This document shows positions 1 through 7,224 of a stretch of 17,840 nucleotides of DNA, piece after piece; the stretch's first letter is position 1; every line of letters begins with the position of its first letter. The notes under the pieces were generated by a model. That model had not been told where the DNA came from. It ran no database searches and was given only the letters and a program-made list of their open reading frames with translations. Location of the stretch: contig JAFGIT010000390.1 in assembly GCA_016929465.1 (NCBI GenBank), forward strand, positions 1 to 17,840, given 5' to 3'. This stretch comes from JAFGIT01 sp016929465 [NCBI: Candidatus Coatesbacteria bacterium] (lineage in GTDB: Bacteria > B130-G9). Both the position numbers and the translations under genes were made by a program.

Positions 1-2
1 CA

Positions 3-896
3 CAGGGGATCTGGAACTTGCTTCCTGCTGACTGCACGGTTCACTGGAAAGTTCGGGCAGTGTCACCTCGTGAGGTGGGCAAATGGAGCGAGACCTGGAG
101 ATTCGTTAAGGGCGCCGGGACACCCGACAGAATGACGATGGTCGAAATCCCCGCCGGGTCGTTCTTGATGGGTTCGCCTTCGGATGAGTCGGAGCGTGAC
201 TCAGACGAGGGTCCTCAGCGGACGGTGAATATCTCGGCGTTTCAGATGTCTGCAACAGAGATAACGGAGTGGCAGTTTGAACACGTGATGGGCTGGATTG
301 ACTGCTGCCACGACCGAGGGGATAACTACCCCGTCGAGTATGTTACCTGGTACGATTGTGTGAGTTTCTGCAATGTGTTGTCGCAAGCTGAGGGATTAGA
401 TCAGTGCTATTCGATGACCGACATGGATTATGAAGGGCGTCACATCACCTATGCTGAAGTGTCGTGCAATTTCGATGCGAACGGCTACCGTTTGCCGACT
501 GAGGCCGAGTGGGAATATGCTTGTCGAGCAGGGACAACGACGCGGTTTCATTCGGGTGATTCGGACTCAGACCTTGGTCCGGCTGGTTGGTATTCTGCTA
601 ACTCAAATTCGCAGAAACAAGAGGTGGCGGATAGGGAGCCTAATGCTTGGGGCCTCTATGATATGCATGGCAACTGCTACGAGTGGTGTTGGGATTATTA
701 TGCATCGAACTATTACGGGACGCGCCCCAATCCGGATAGTGATCCGACGGGGGATAGCTATAGCCTCTACCGCTCCCTACGGGGCGGCAGCTGGTACAGC
801 AACGCCCGGTACTGCCGTTCGGCGAACCGCGCCTTTGATTACGCGAGATACGCGTACAGCAACTACAGTTTTCGTGTCGTGAAATCGTCGGATTGA
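3..896 (+). CDS. FGE/SUMF1-like protein, 5' end outside window
   Basis: The frame is open from the first codon of the window, so the true start lies upstream; a TTG at 18 has no ribosome site and is probably internal. The first ~35 residues (HWKVRA ... WSETWRF) look like the end of a fibronectin type III-like domain. From about nt 135 a formylglycine-generating-enzyme/sulfatase-modifying domain follows: MVEIPAGSFLMGS, then RLPTEAEWEYACRAG, GLYDMHGNCYEWCWD, and RGGSWYSNARYC near the C-terminus, ending in FRVV. In true FGE the last block is RGGSFLCHDSYC with two copper-binding cysteines; here the first is Ser and only the second Cys remains. Formylglycine synthesis is therefore doubtful, and a structural or binding role is more likely. 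Family assignment is firm; function is not. Confidence 0.88.
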   Translation, partial: QGIWNLLPADCTVHWKVRAVSPREVGKWSETWRFVKGAGTPDRMTMVEIPAGSFLMGSPSDESERDSDEGPQRTVNISAFQMSATEITEWQFEHVMGWIDCCHDRGDNYPVEYVTWYDCVSFCNVLSQAEGLDQCYSMTDMDYEGRHITYAEVSCNFDANGYRLPTEAEWEYACRAGTTTRFHSGDSDSDLGPAGWYSANSNSQKQEVADREPNAWGLYDMHGNCYEWCWDYYASNYYGTRPNPDSDPTGDSYSLYRSLRGGSWYSNARYCRSANRAFDYARYAYSNYSFRVVKSSD

Positions 897-960
897 TCTC
901 TTGCGCTCCCCAGAATCGGTGGGTTTTGCCTCCGGCCTGCACGCCACGGCTATTCGCATG

Positions 961-977
961 ATGCCCCGCTGGGGCAT
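961..977. terminator. hairpin between convergent genes
   Basis: ATGCCCC-GCT-GGGGCAT is a perfect 7-bp stem with a 3-nt loop. It lies between the stop of the FGE-like gene (896) and the stop of the radical SAM gene (1015, opposite strand). Neither side has a clear T-run, so a bidirectional terminator role is inferred from position only. Confidence 0.4.
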
Positions 978-1014
978 TAGCTGAGCAAAGCAGATTAATT
1001 AGATGGCAATTCCG

Positions 1015-2082
1015 CTATCGCTTCCGGCGGAAGAGCGCCCTCACGAGGTGCTTGGGCGAGAATAGGATGTTCACCGTCTGGTAGCACGGGTGGAAGCAGG
1101 TGCAGCGGTGCTCGCTTATCGCGGCGACCTGGCGGCTGAACGGCTCTGAGCGGATGGTCTGCTCGTAGTCCAGGTCGAAGTCCCGGATGTTTGCGCAGTT
1201 CGGCAGGACCTCACAGGCGGCTACATCGCCACGCGGATAGAGGACCAGCGTCATCCGGCCGGCGAGGCATTTTGTTAGACGCTCTCCATGCACCAGCTGG
1301 GGCAGCATCGAGAAGTATTCTGCCTGTACTGATTTGCTGACTTTCGCGAGCATCGGCGCGTGCTCATTCAACGATGCGTAGCCCCGGGATTCTCTCAGAA
1401 CACGGAATGACTCTCGGATGACCGGATCGATGTCATAGTTCGCGGGGAACTCCTGCATCCATCCTTTGAAGCCGCCTCGCTCGAGGTCGAGTATGTGAAG
1501 GTCGGGATCGAGCCGATGCACGAATTCGATGATCTCACCCATCTGGCCGAGGTTGGCGTCGGTGACAACCGTCTCGAGCTTGAGTGTCAGACGTGGCTCT
1601 CTGGCCTGTAACTCCTTTAATGAGCCGAGGACAGAGAGGACCTTGTCGAAAGTGCCCGGCACGCCCCTTATCTTATCGTGCTGCTCGCCTATTGCATCGA
1701 GCGATAGGACGATCGAGATGCTCGATTCGGGGCAGGCCTTGATGAGTTCAGGGGCCATCGAGAGCACCTTGTCCTTGGCGATAGCGTTCGTGGGGACCGT
1801 TATGTGCTTCACCCGGTTGTTCGACGCGAAAGTCTCGAGGATCTCCGGGAGATCATCCCTCAGAAAGGGCTCTCCGCCGGATATCATCAGCCATTCGAAT
1901 TTGGGCATGCTGCGGCTGAATTTTCGTATCTCGTCGAAAGAAAGTTCCTCATCCAGGCGCTGGTTCAATTCGTCGAGGTTGAAGCAGAAAGAGCACCTCG
2001 CGTTGCACCGGAAGGTGACCTGGAAGATCACCTGGAACAGGCGCCGGAGCGCGTAAGTTTTCGCGTAAGAAAGTATGCCCAT
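1015..2082 (-). CDS. Radical SAM protein with SPASM-like C-terminus
   Basis: 355 residues. The radical SAM cluster motif CNARCSFC (Cys26, Cys30, Cys33) should bind the 4Fe-4S cluster that cleaves S-adenosylmethionine; ISGGEPFLRDD is the SAM-binding GGE motif. The C-terminal part has CLAGRMTLVLYPRGDVAACEVLPNC followed by RCTCFHPC, a cysteine-rich SPASM/twitch-type arrangement that binds auxiliary clusters in peptide- and cofactor-modifying enzymes. The substrate is not recognisable, and no short precursor peptide gene is evident beside it. The ATG start is supported by an in-frame TAA three codons upstream, though no good ribosome site precedes it. It is divergent from moxR (167-bp gap) and convergent with the FGE-like gene, so it is probably transcribed alone. 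Confidence 0.88.
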   Translation of the reverse strand: MGILSYAKTYALRRLFQVIFQVTFRCNARCSFCFNLDELNQRLDEELSFDEIRKFSRSMPKFEWLMISGGEPFLRDDLPEILETFASNNRVKHITVPTNAIAKDKVLSMAPELIKACPESSISIVLSLDAIGEQHDKIRGVPGTFDKVLSVLGSLKELQAREPRLTLKLETVVTDANLGQMGEIIEFVHRLDPDLHILDLERGGFKGWMQEFPANYDIDPVIRESFRVLRESRGYASLNEHAPMLAKVSKSVQAEYFSMLPQLVHGERLTKCLAGRMTLVLYPRGDVAACEVLPNCANIRDFDLDYEQTIRSEPFSRQVAAISEHRCTCFHPCYQTVNILFSPKHLVRALFRRKR

Positions 2083-2182
2083 GGTTGGTTAGATTGCAGA
2101 TCTGGCGATTGATCGTCAACATCGATGTCACTACGGGCAAATCGAGCGCCATCAAGACAGCATCCATTAGACTCCAAGCGCG

Positions 2183-2209
2183 TTGATCAGGCTGCAGGAT
2201 TGTTATACC
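2183..2209 (+). promoter_or_regulatory. putative sigma-70 promoter of moxR
   Basis: TTGATC (2183-2188), a 15-bp spacer and TATACC (2204-2209), preceded by a TGT extended -10. Transcription would start near 2216, about 34 nt before the moxR ATG. Each hexamer matches consensus at 4 of 6 positions and the spacer is short, so this is tentative. Confidence 0.35.
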
Positions 2210-2249
2210 TACGAACGGCAGAATCCAAAATAGATGTGAGGAGTTTCGC

Positions 2250-3239
2250 ATGGATGTCCTAATCAAGGAATTGCACGAGCGAGTAAAGCAAGAAAGCAGC
2301 TTTGTTGACGACATAACGGGCGAGATACGGAAGACGATCGTCGGGCAGGACTACCTTATCGACCGCCTACTGATCGGGATCCTCTCCGACGGCCACATCC
2401 TGCTGGAGGGCGTGCCCGGCCTCGCAAAGACGCTATCGGTCAAGTCGCTTGCTGGGACGATTGCAGCCGGTTTCCAGCGGATACAGTTCACCCCCGACCT
2501 TCTGCCAGCGGACCTTATCGGGACGATGGTCTATAACCAGAAGAGCTGCGAGTTCGCACCGCACATGGGCCCGATATTCTCGAACATCATCCTTGCGGAT
2601 GAGATCAACCGCGCCCCAGCGAAGGTGCAGAGTGCCCTCTTAGAGGCCATGCAAGAGCGGCAGGTGACGATTGGTAAGAAGACATATCCACTCGACCAAC
2701 CGTTCTTGGTGCTTGCAACGCAGAATCCGATTGAGCAAGAGGGAACCTATCCGCTTCCCGAGGCGCAGGTCGATAGGTTCATGTTGAAGGTCCTTATTAC
2801 TTATCCGACCAAGGAGGAGGAGCGGCGAATAATAGACCTGATGACCGGGGACGAGGTGCCAGACGTCAAATCGGTCATCAAACCGAAGAAGATACTCGAC
2901 GCAAGGAAGCTCATAAATGAGATCTATATGGAGGACAAGCTCAAGGACTACATAGTCGAGCTGATCTTCGCGTCCCGCTACCCGAGGGACTACAAGCTCA
3001 ATGAGCTCGCGCAGATGATCGAGTATGGCGCATCGCCGCGGGCCTCGATCTACATAACTAAGGCCGCAAAGGCGCACGCCTTCCTCCGCCACCGCGGCTA
3101 TGTGACTCCCGACGACATCAAGGCGATAGCCCCCGATATTCTTAGACACCGCATCATCCTCACCTACGAGGCCGAAGCCCAAGAAAAGACCTCCGACGAC
3201 ATCATCAAGTCGCTATTGGATAGCATAGAGGTGCCGTAG
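2250..3239 (+). CDS. MoxR family AAA+ ATPase
   Basis: 329 residues, the usual length for MoxR. GVPGLAKT (54-61) is Walker A, IILADEINRAPA with D117-E118 is Walker B, LATQNPIEQEGTYPLPEAQVDRF is the family-diagnostic sensor region, and GASPRAS ... YVTPDDIKAIAPDILRHRI forms the C-terminal lid. MoxR proteins act as chaperone-like ATPases, usually with DUF58 and von Willebrand-A/transglutaminase partners encoded directly downstream, for maturation of metal enzymes or envelope proteins. No such partner follows here; the next gene after a 130-bp gap is an unrelated ATPase. GAGGAG lies 8 nt ahead of the ATG at 2250. Family assignment is very secure; substrate is unknown. Confidence 0.95.
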   Translation: MDVLIKELHERVKQESSFVDDITGEIRKTIVGQDYLIDRLLIGILSDGHILLEGVPGLAKTLSVKSLAGTIAAGFQRIQFTPDLLPADLIGTMVYNQKSCEFAPHMGPIFSNIILADEINRAPAKVQSALLEAMQERQVTIGKKTYPLDQPFLVLATQNPIEQEGTYPLPEAQVDRFMLKVLITYPTKEEERRIIDLMTGDEVPDVKSVIKPKKILDARKLINEIYMEDKLKDYIVELIFASRYPRDYKLNELAQMIEYGASPRASIYITKAAKAHAFLRHRGYVTPDDIKAIAPDILRHRIILTYEAEAQEKTSDDIIKSLLDSIEVP

Positions 3240-3251
3240 GCTGGATATCCT

Positions 3252-3280
3252 TTGACAATCCGTGTGGTGATTGCCATGCT
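3252..3280 (+). promoter_or_regulatory. putative promoter of the ATPase/TOPRIM-like unit
   Basis: A perfect TTGACA (3252-3257) is followed by a 17-bp spacer and CATGCT (3275-3280), a weak -10 supported by an upstream TGC extension. It would give a leader of about 80 nt before the ATG at 3370. This suggests the ATPase pair is transcribed independently of moxR. Confidence 0.4.
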
Positions 3281-3369
3281 TTGAATAGCACAAACGGCTT
3301 TTCCAATGGCCAAGCGCGATTGGGAAGCAGGCTTAAATGAAATATCTTCCCTGAATAGAGGGCCTTGCG

Positions 3370-4602
3370 ATGTTCAAAGAGATAAGAGTCAAGAATTTCC
3401 GAACGCATGTCGATACGGCGCTTAGGCTGGGACCCATCACCCTTCTCATTGGGCCGAACAACGCTGGCAAGACGAATTTGCTGGAGGGAATCAATCATTT
3501 CTCAAGGCTAATCGCGCGAGCCGATCGCGTTAGCATTGATGATCTTTGGCCCCATATTCATCGCCTTGCACCCGGCTCTGACTTAAGCGCTTCGTGGACC
3601 TTTTCAGGTCGATTCTGCGACATGGAGTACGCGATTGACCTTTACCATGACAAGGATCTAGAGAATTACGCTGGATGCAAGGAGAAGATACGCTTCAAAA
3701 TGGGAGACAGGGCGAGTGAGTGCTTCGAGTCCGGATGGCACTTCGCGACCGACTATATACGGTTGCAGCGTGATCTCGCGACGAAACCGAATGATGGGCA
3801 TTTGAGCCCGGTCGGAGATGTATTTCAGGACATCGCCAGCTGTAGTTCTTATCACTTCCAGCCCGCATTTCTTAAGAGAGAAGTGGGCAATTCGGTCGCA
3901 TTTCAGACTTGGAAGAGCCTAAATATATCGGCTCAGCTCGGATATAGAGGAGAGCATCTCCAGGAAGTTCTTCATCGTGTTCAACAGGAGGATCAGCGAA
4001 CCTATAATCGCTTCGTGTCCTCTCTGAGGAGGTTTGAGCCCAGCTTCCAGGGGCTCGGATATGATGAAGAACGGGAGCAGACGACTTGGTTATTTGATTT
4101 GGGGCGTGTCCCACCTCAACCCGACGAATTCCCGCCCGAGCTAGTGTCTGACGGTGTCCTACGGGCTGCGGCAATTGCGCTCCTTTCATCCATGGAGAGA
4201 CCACCGGCTCTGATCATGATCGAGGAGATTGAGAACGGGATCAGCCAGAAGAATCTCGGACGTTTTATGGGATGGCTTCGAGAGGCGGCGGGATTGCCTG
4301 ATTCAAGTCCAAGAGGTTACAGCACGCAATTCATACTAACCTCTCACAGCCCCTCTGTGCTCTTTGAGTTCTCAGAGCATCTGGACGACGTCTATTACAT
4401 GCGACTTGAGCGCCGCGGATACAAAAGCGTTGTCAGGAATCTCAATTCGGCATTGCTCGGATTTGTCGATCTGGGCACCGTGGACGGTGAAATCGAGGAT
4501 AGGGACGGCGAGAAGGTCGTGAGGTTGTCCCCTCAAGACCTCTTAACCCTTTGGTACAGTGGAGTCATTGGCGGTGAGCCAGTCAACGGGCAGAGCAAAT
4601 GA
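3370..4602 (+). CDS. OLD/RecF-like AAA ATPase (AAA_21 type)
   Basis: 410 residues. It begins FKEIRVKNFR, the typical first strand of SMC/RecF/OLD-type ATPases. GPNNAGKT (28-35) is Walker A; LVSDGVLR (258-265) is the ABC-like signature; PALIMIEEIENG (279-290) is Walker B with E285/E286; LTSHSP with H326 is the switch histidine. The coiled-coil arm of SMC proteins is absent. Such ATPases commonly power anti-phage systems when paired with a TOPRIM nuclease (fused in OLD and Gabija GajA, separate in PARIS). No TOPRIM domain is visible here, but the next gene overlaps and may supply it. GAGGG lies 7 nt before the ATG. The ATPase class is secure; the defence role is inferred from architecture. Confidence 0.88.
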   Translation: MFKEIRVKNFRTHVDTALRLGPITLLIGPNNAGKTNLLEGINHFSRLIARADRVSIDDLWPHIHRLAPGSDLSASWTFSGRFCDMEYAIDLYHDKDLENYAGCKEKIRFKMGDRASECFESGWHFATDYIRLQRDLATKPNDGHLSPVGDVFQDIASCSSYHFQPAFLKREVGNSVAFQTWKSLNISAQLGYRGEHLQEVLHRVQQEDQRTYNRFVSSLRRFEPSFQGLGYDEEREQTTWLFDLGRVPPQPDEFPPELVSDGVLRAAAIALLSSMERPPALIMIEEIENGISQKNLGRFMGWLREAAGLPDSSPRGYSTQFILTSHSPSVLFEFSEHLDDVYYMRLERRGYKSVVRNLNSALLGFVDLGTVDGEIEDRDGEKVVRLSPQDLLTLWYSGVIGGEPVNGQSK

Positions 4603-5341
4603 AAGCCGCTACATAGGCATTGTTGCCGATGGTTCTACCGATCTGGTCATCATGGCCCGGTTCTTGATGGCTGTGCTGGAGCCGGCAAATCCCTGCAAGG
4701 AGGTCTCTCTCGGACAGAGACTGAGTGTCTGCATGGATCCATTCCGACAGAAATCATCAAAAACAGCGGGATATGGCCTATTTGAGAAGCCATCAAAGGA
4801 GCTCAAGAATGGGATTGTGAGAGTCATTCACAGCGCAGTTGGGGAACTCAGAGATCAAATCCCAAGAGACTTGTCTCATCAAGATGTGATCCTCCTCACC
4901 ACAGACGCCGAATGGACTATAGGCGACCAAGATGAATGGCACAAAGAGCCGCGAGCCCTAATCATCAATCGAGTATTCGACTGGGCTATAACTGCGTTCT
5001 ATAACACGATCGGCAATCGTGATAGCTGGGAATATCTGCCGCTGATTATTCCATTAGTCTTGTTTCCAAGCACGGATATTCTAGTTGCCGCTGCGCGAAG
5101 TAATCACGACGTCAGCTTTGACATCCGCGGCAAGAAAGCTCGCGAGCTCAAGCAGAAACTTTATGGTTGCACCGACCTCAATCAATTGCGGACAGATGAT
5201 CTGGAGAAGAAGGCCCTGCAATATCTAACCTTTGAAGGCTGCAAACGGATATATTCGCTCCTTCCAGAGTCGCGAGTGCTCCTTCGGACACTAACTTGGC
5301 ATTATCGGTGTCCACTCTCGCCATCCAGCAACGGGAGGTAG
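4574..5341 (+). CDS. TOPRIM/DUF4276-like partner of upstream ATPase (putative)
   Basis: About 255 residues from the GTG at 4574, chosen because GGAG (4561-4564) sits 9 nt upstream; a GTG at 4559 is also in frame but lacks a ribosome site. The gene overlaps the end of the ATPase gene by 29 nt, pointing to translational coupling and a shared job. Visible features are an opening strand and acidic turn, YIGIVADGSTD (D19, D23), a central VILLTTDAEW (D111, E113), and LPLIIPLVLFPSTDILVAAA. This order (acidic loop after strand 1, acidic pair after a middle strand, then a P/D-rich strand) resembles TOPRIM-fold DUF4276/DUF4435 proteins that accompany AAA_21 ATPases. The canonical first Glu is Asp here. 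The family call is tentative; the gene itself looks real. Confidence 0.6.
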   Translation: MSQSTGRANESRYIGIVADGSTDLVIMARFLMAVLEPANPCKEVSLGQRLSVCMDPFRQKSSKTAGYGLFEKPSKELKNGIVRVIHSAVGELRDQIPRDLSHQDVILLTTDAEWTIGDQDEWHKEPRALIINRVFDWAITAFYNTIGNRDSWEYLPLIIPLVLFPSTDILVAAARSNHDVSFDIRGKKARELKQKLYGCTDLNQLRTDDLEKKALQYLTFEGCKRIYSLLPESRVLLRTLTWHYRCPLSPSSNGR

Positions 5342-5392
5342 TCTTGTGGATCGACGAATGAGAATGAACGGCAAATCCTGGAGGACATCCAA

Positions 5393-5545
5393 TTGAGCCG
5401 AGACTGGGCAGAATACATTGTGAGCACGCCGGATGTGCTTCGCGGCAATCCGCGGATCGACGGGACCAGAATTCCGGCGAGTTTGATTCTCGGCTATCAG
5501 CCCTCTAACAACCTATCTTGGCATCCTTCTTTGCTCTTCAGATAG
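5393..5545 (+). pseudogene. truncated DUF433-like fragment, copy A
   Basis: A 50-codon frame from TTG 5393 with GGAGG at 5380-5384. The first ~36 residues, including DVLRGNPRIDGTRIPASLIL, match the N-terminal half of DUF433 proteins, which are antitoxin-like and MerR-like in fold. Homology stops at LGYQ and the rest is unrelated sequence ending in TAG, so the C-terminal half is gone. Copy B at 6318 matches at about 31 of the first 36 residues, and many of the nucleotide differences are synonymous. It may be a decayed antitoxin or a short leader peptide upstream of the TA genes; its 3' end overlaps the promoter of the next gene. Confidence 0.6.
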
Positions 5546-5558
5546 ATTCTGTTATGAT
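5531..5558 (+). promoter_or_regulatory. extended -10 promoter of TA module A
   Basis: TTGCTC (5531-5536), a 16-bp spacer and TGT-TATGAT (-10 hexamer 5553-5558). The same arrangement, TTGCAC-16-TGC-TATGAT, recurs at the equivalent place in module B. Conservation between the copies supports function. Transcription would start near 5565, about 40 nt before the antitoxin GTG. Confidence 0.6.
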
Positions 5559-5606
5559 CGACCTGTAATCAATAGGAATTAATGAAAATTCTGGGGGAAT
5601 AGACCA

Positions 5607-5852
5607 GTGAAGGCAGTTAAGGGCGTCTATGAGAACGGGACGGTGACATTCGTGGAGCGTCCAAAGTCCAAAGAGCCGGCTGACGTGATAGTTATATTCA
5701 ATGAGGAAGCCGACGTGAAGGAAGGTCAAAGCGATGTGCAAGCCGATGCCTTGCTGAATAAGCTCGACGCAATCGCCGATAGCATTGAGGGCGATTTCGA
5801 TTCGGCTCATGATATCCGGGAGATACGCATGCAGAGGACTGACAGCCCGTGA
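5607..5852 (+). CDS. DUF104-like (AF2212-type) antitoxin, module A
   Basis: 81 residues from GTG 5607, preceded by a G-rich ribosome site (GGGGG, 5593-5597). The N-terminus MKAVKGVYENGTVTFVE matches the short beta-strand signature of DUF104/AF2212-like antitoxins (M-x-x-x-x-x-YENG-x-I-x-x-LE). The acidic C-terminal tail is probably the toxin-binding part. It overlaps the PIN toxin by 4 nt (GTGA), the normal antitoxin-first order of VapBC-type modules. The antitoxin would neutralise the PIN RNase and repress the operon. The first ten residues are almost identical to those of the module B antitoxin, after which the two diverge. Confidence 0.78.
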   Translation: MKAVKGVYENGTVTFVERPKSKEPADVIVIFNEEADVKEGQSDVQADALLNKLDAIADSIEGDFDSAHDIREIRMQRTDSP

Positions 5853-6286
5853 AAGAGCTCTGCATAGATGCTAGCATAGCCGTCAAGCTTGTTCTTAAGG
5901 GCGAAAGCCATCGCGCAACGGCCCGTCGCTTGGTGAAGGAATGTCTTGTCAACAATATAACACTGATCTCGCCCCACCTCTTTGAATGCGAGGTTGATTC
6001 AGTAATTCTCAGACGAGTTAGCCAAAATAGGCTGCGAGCAATTGATGCAGAGAGAGCACTTGCCGGGCTGGGGATGATTCCCGTGAGAACCATGGCGCAC
6101 CCCGATCTGAGAGCTCGAGCCAGGGAAATTGCACTTCAATTCAATCTCGATGCCGTCTATGACGCGACCTATGCCGCCCTTGCCGAACTCCGAGGCTGCG
6201 ATTTCTGGACTGCGGACAAGCGGTTCTTCGAGGTCGTAACGCCGCATTGCGATTTCGTGAAATATCTCCCAAACTACCCTAATTGA
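5849..6286 (+). CDS. PIN domain toxin (VapC family), module A
   Basis: 145 residues, standard VapC length. PIN catalytic acids are visible in order: D7 in LCIDASIAVK, E48 in LFECEVDSVI, D105 in DAVYDATYAAL and D123 in DFWTADKRFF. They would coordinate Mg2+ for RNA cleavage. GTG start at 5849 overlaps the antitoxin stop, implying translational coupling. All four acids are present, so the toxin is predicted to be active when the antitoxin is lost. RNA target (tRNA, rRNA or other) cannot be read from the sequence. Confidence 0.88.
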   Translation: MKELCIDASIAVKLVLKGESHRATARRLVKECLVNNITLISPHLFECEVDSVILRRVSQNRLRAIDAERALAGLGMIPVRTMAHPDLRARAREIALQFNLDAVYDATYAALAELRGCDFWTADKRFFEVVTPHCDFVKYLPNYPN

Positions 6287-6317
6287 TGCAATAGCGAATG
6301 GTCAGGGAGACATCTAA

Positions 6318-6494
6318 ATGAGCCAAGACTGGGCAGAATACATCGTTAGCATGCCCGATGTTCTTCGCGGCAATCCACGGATCGATGGGACCAGAATCAC
6401 GGTGAGCTTGATTCTCGGCTATTTGGGTGCTGGCAATCTTCTCCGGGCAAAGCCCTTTGCACTGTGGCGTGATTCTGCTATGATCTTCATGTAA
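6318..6494 (+). pseudogene. truncated DUF433-like fragment, copy B
   Basis: 58-codon frame from ATG 6318, with GGGAG (6305-6309) 8 nt upstream. DVLRGNPRIDGTRITVSLILGYLGAGN is the N-terminal half of DUF433; homology then breaks off where the family normally continues with the EEIxxxYP region. The frame runs through the promoter of module B and ends in TAA at 6492-6494. This is the paralogue of copy A. Preservation of an intact short frame with its own ribosome site in both copies is unusual for pure debris. Confidence 0.6.
6457..6484 (+). promoter_or_regulatory. extended -10 promoter of TA module B
   Basis: TTGCAC (6457-6462), 16-bp spacer, TGC-TATGAT (-10 hexamer 6479-6484). It is collinear with the module A promoter and lies inside the end of the DUF433 fragment frame. 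Confidence 0.6.
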
Positions 6495-6530
6495 TCATGG
6501 AATTCTTGGCGACATTAGGGGGTAAGACCT

Positions 6531-6764
6531 ATGAAGGCTGTTAAGGGCATTTACGAAAATGGCGGAATAAGGCTATTGGAGGACGCGGGTGTCTCGGAGC
6601 AGGTTGATGTTATGGTCGTCTTTGATGACCGGCCGAGAGATAGCTCGGGAGCTCAATCCGATGAGAACAGGAAGGAGATACTGGCGTATTTCAGGCGACG
6701 TCGGATGGAGATGGCGCCCCTTGAGGGAACTGTGAAAGACCTTGTTGAGGACGGTAGGCGCTGA
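6531..6764 (+). CDS. DUF104-like (AF2212-type) antitoxin, module B
   Basis: 77 residues from ATG 6531, with AGGGGG (6517-6522) upstream. MKAVKGIYENGGIRLLEDAG is the same N-terminal signature as module A; the C-terminal half is different (basic RRRRMEM stretch), as expected if each antitoxin is matched to its own toxin. The stop and the toxin start share one base (TGATG), so the pair is coupled. Predicted role: neutralises the downstream PIN toxin and autoregulates. Confidence 0.78.
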   Translation: MKAVKGIYENGGIRLLEDAGVSEQVDVMVVFDDRPRDSSGAQSDENRKEILAYFRRRRMEMAPLEGTVKDLVEDGRR

Positions 6765-7213
6765 TGGAGCACGCCATTGTGATTGATGCTTGCGTTGCTC
6801 TGAAGTGGATATTCCGCGATGAGGACCATGTCGATATGGCGGAGAATCTTCTCTCCGAATCTCTAAGAGGCTCTTTTGCCTTATTCGCACCAATCCTCTG
6901 GATTTACGAGATCACAAATGCCCTTCGGTCAGCCGTTGTTCAATCCAGAATGACGGAAAGACAATCTGAGTTGGATCTCGACCAGATGCTGCTTCATTCT
7001 GGTGTGCATCTGATTACCCAACATCGTGACCGTTTCTCTGTAATTTTGAGAGATGCGGTTGCCAGCCATTCTTCCATATATGATTTCTCTTATGTAGATC
7101 TCGCCCGTCAACTCGAGTGTGATTTCTTCACTGGCGACCGTCGTCTCTACGAGTCAAACAGGAAGATCTATCCATTCGTTCGCTGGATAGGCGACTTCAA
7201 GGCGGCTAATTAG
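6764..7213 (+). CDS. PIN domain toxin (VapC family), module B
   Basis: 149 residues. Catalytic acids: D8 in IVIDACVALK, E49 in WIYEITNAL, D107 in SIYDFSYVDLA and D125 in DFFTGDRRLY. All the PIN motifs are present, so an Mg2+-dependent RNase toxin is expected. The sequence is clearly diverged from the module A toxin, much more than the shared DUF433 fragments are. This suggests either an old duplication with rapid toxin divergence, or an exchange of toxin genes behind a shared leader. Confidence 0.88.
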   Translation: MEHAIVIDACVALKWIFRDEDHVDMAENLLSESLRGSFALFAPILWIYEITNALRSAVVQSRMTERQSELDLDQMLLHSGVHLITQHRDRFSVILRDAVASHSSIYDFSYVDLARQLECDFFTGDRRLYESNRKIYPFVRWIGDFKAAN

Positions 7214-7224
7214 TTCACAGGATA

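Noticed and set aside
430-882. 150-codon frame in +1 register inside the FGE-like gene
   Set aside because: Low-complexity, Arg/Thr/Ile-rich translation; the other frame carries all conserved FGE motifs.
1529-2056. 175-codon plus-strand frame
   Set aside because: Opposite strand of the radical SAM gene; Ser/Arg-rich shadow translation without motifs.
2640-3182. 180-codon open frame on the minus strand
   Set aside because: Antisense to the MoxR gene, whose family motifs cover this whole stretch; no protein family features.
3370-4602. RecF housekeeping recombination protein
   Set aside because: Walker A and the first strand resemble RecF, but the overlap with a TOPRIM-like gene, lack of recF neighbours (dnaN, gyrB) and the AAA_21-type signature fit OLD-like defence ATPases better.
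5380-7213. CRISPR array or integron cassette array
   Set aside because: The repeats are two copies of a coding/promoter unit of about 900 bp; there are no short regular repeats with spacers and no attC-like sites that I can see.
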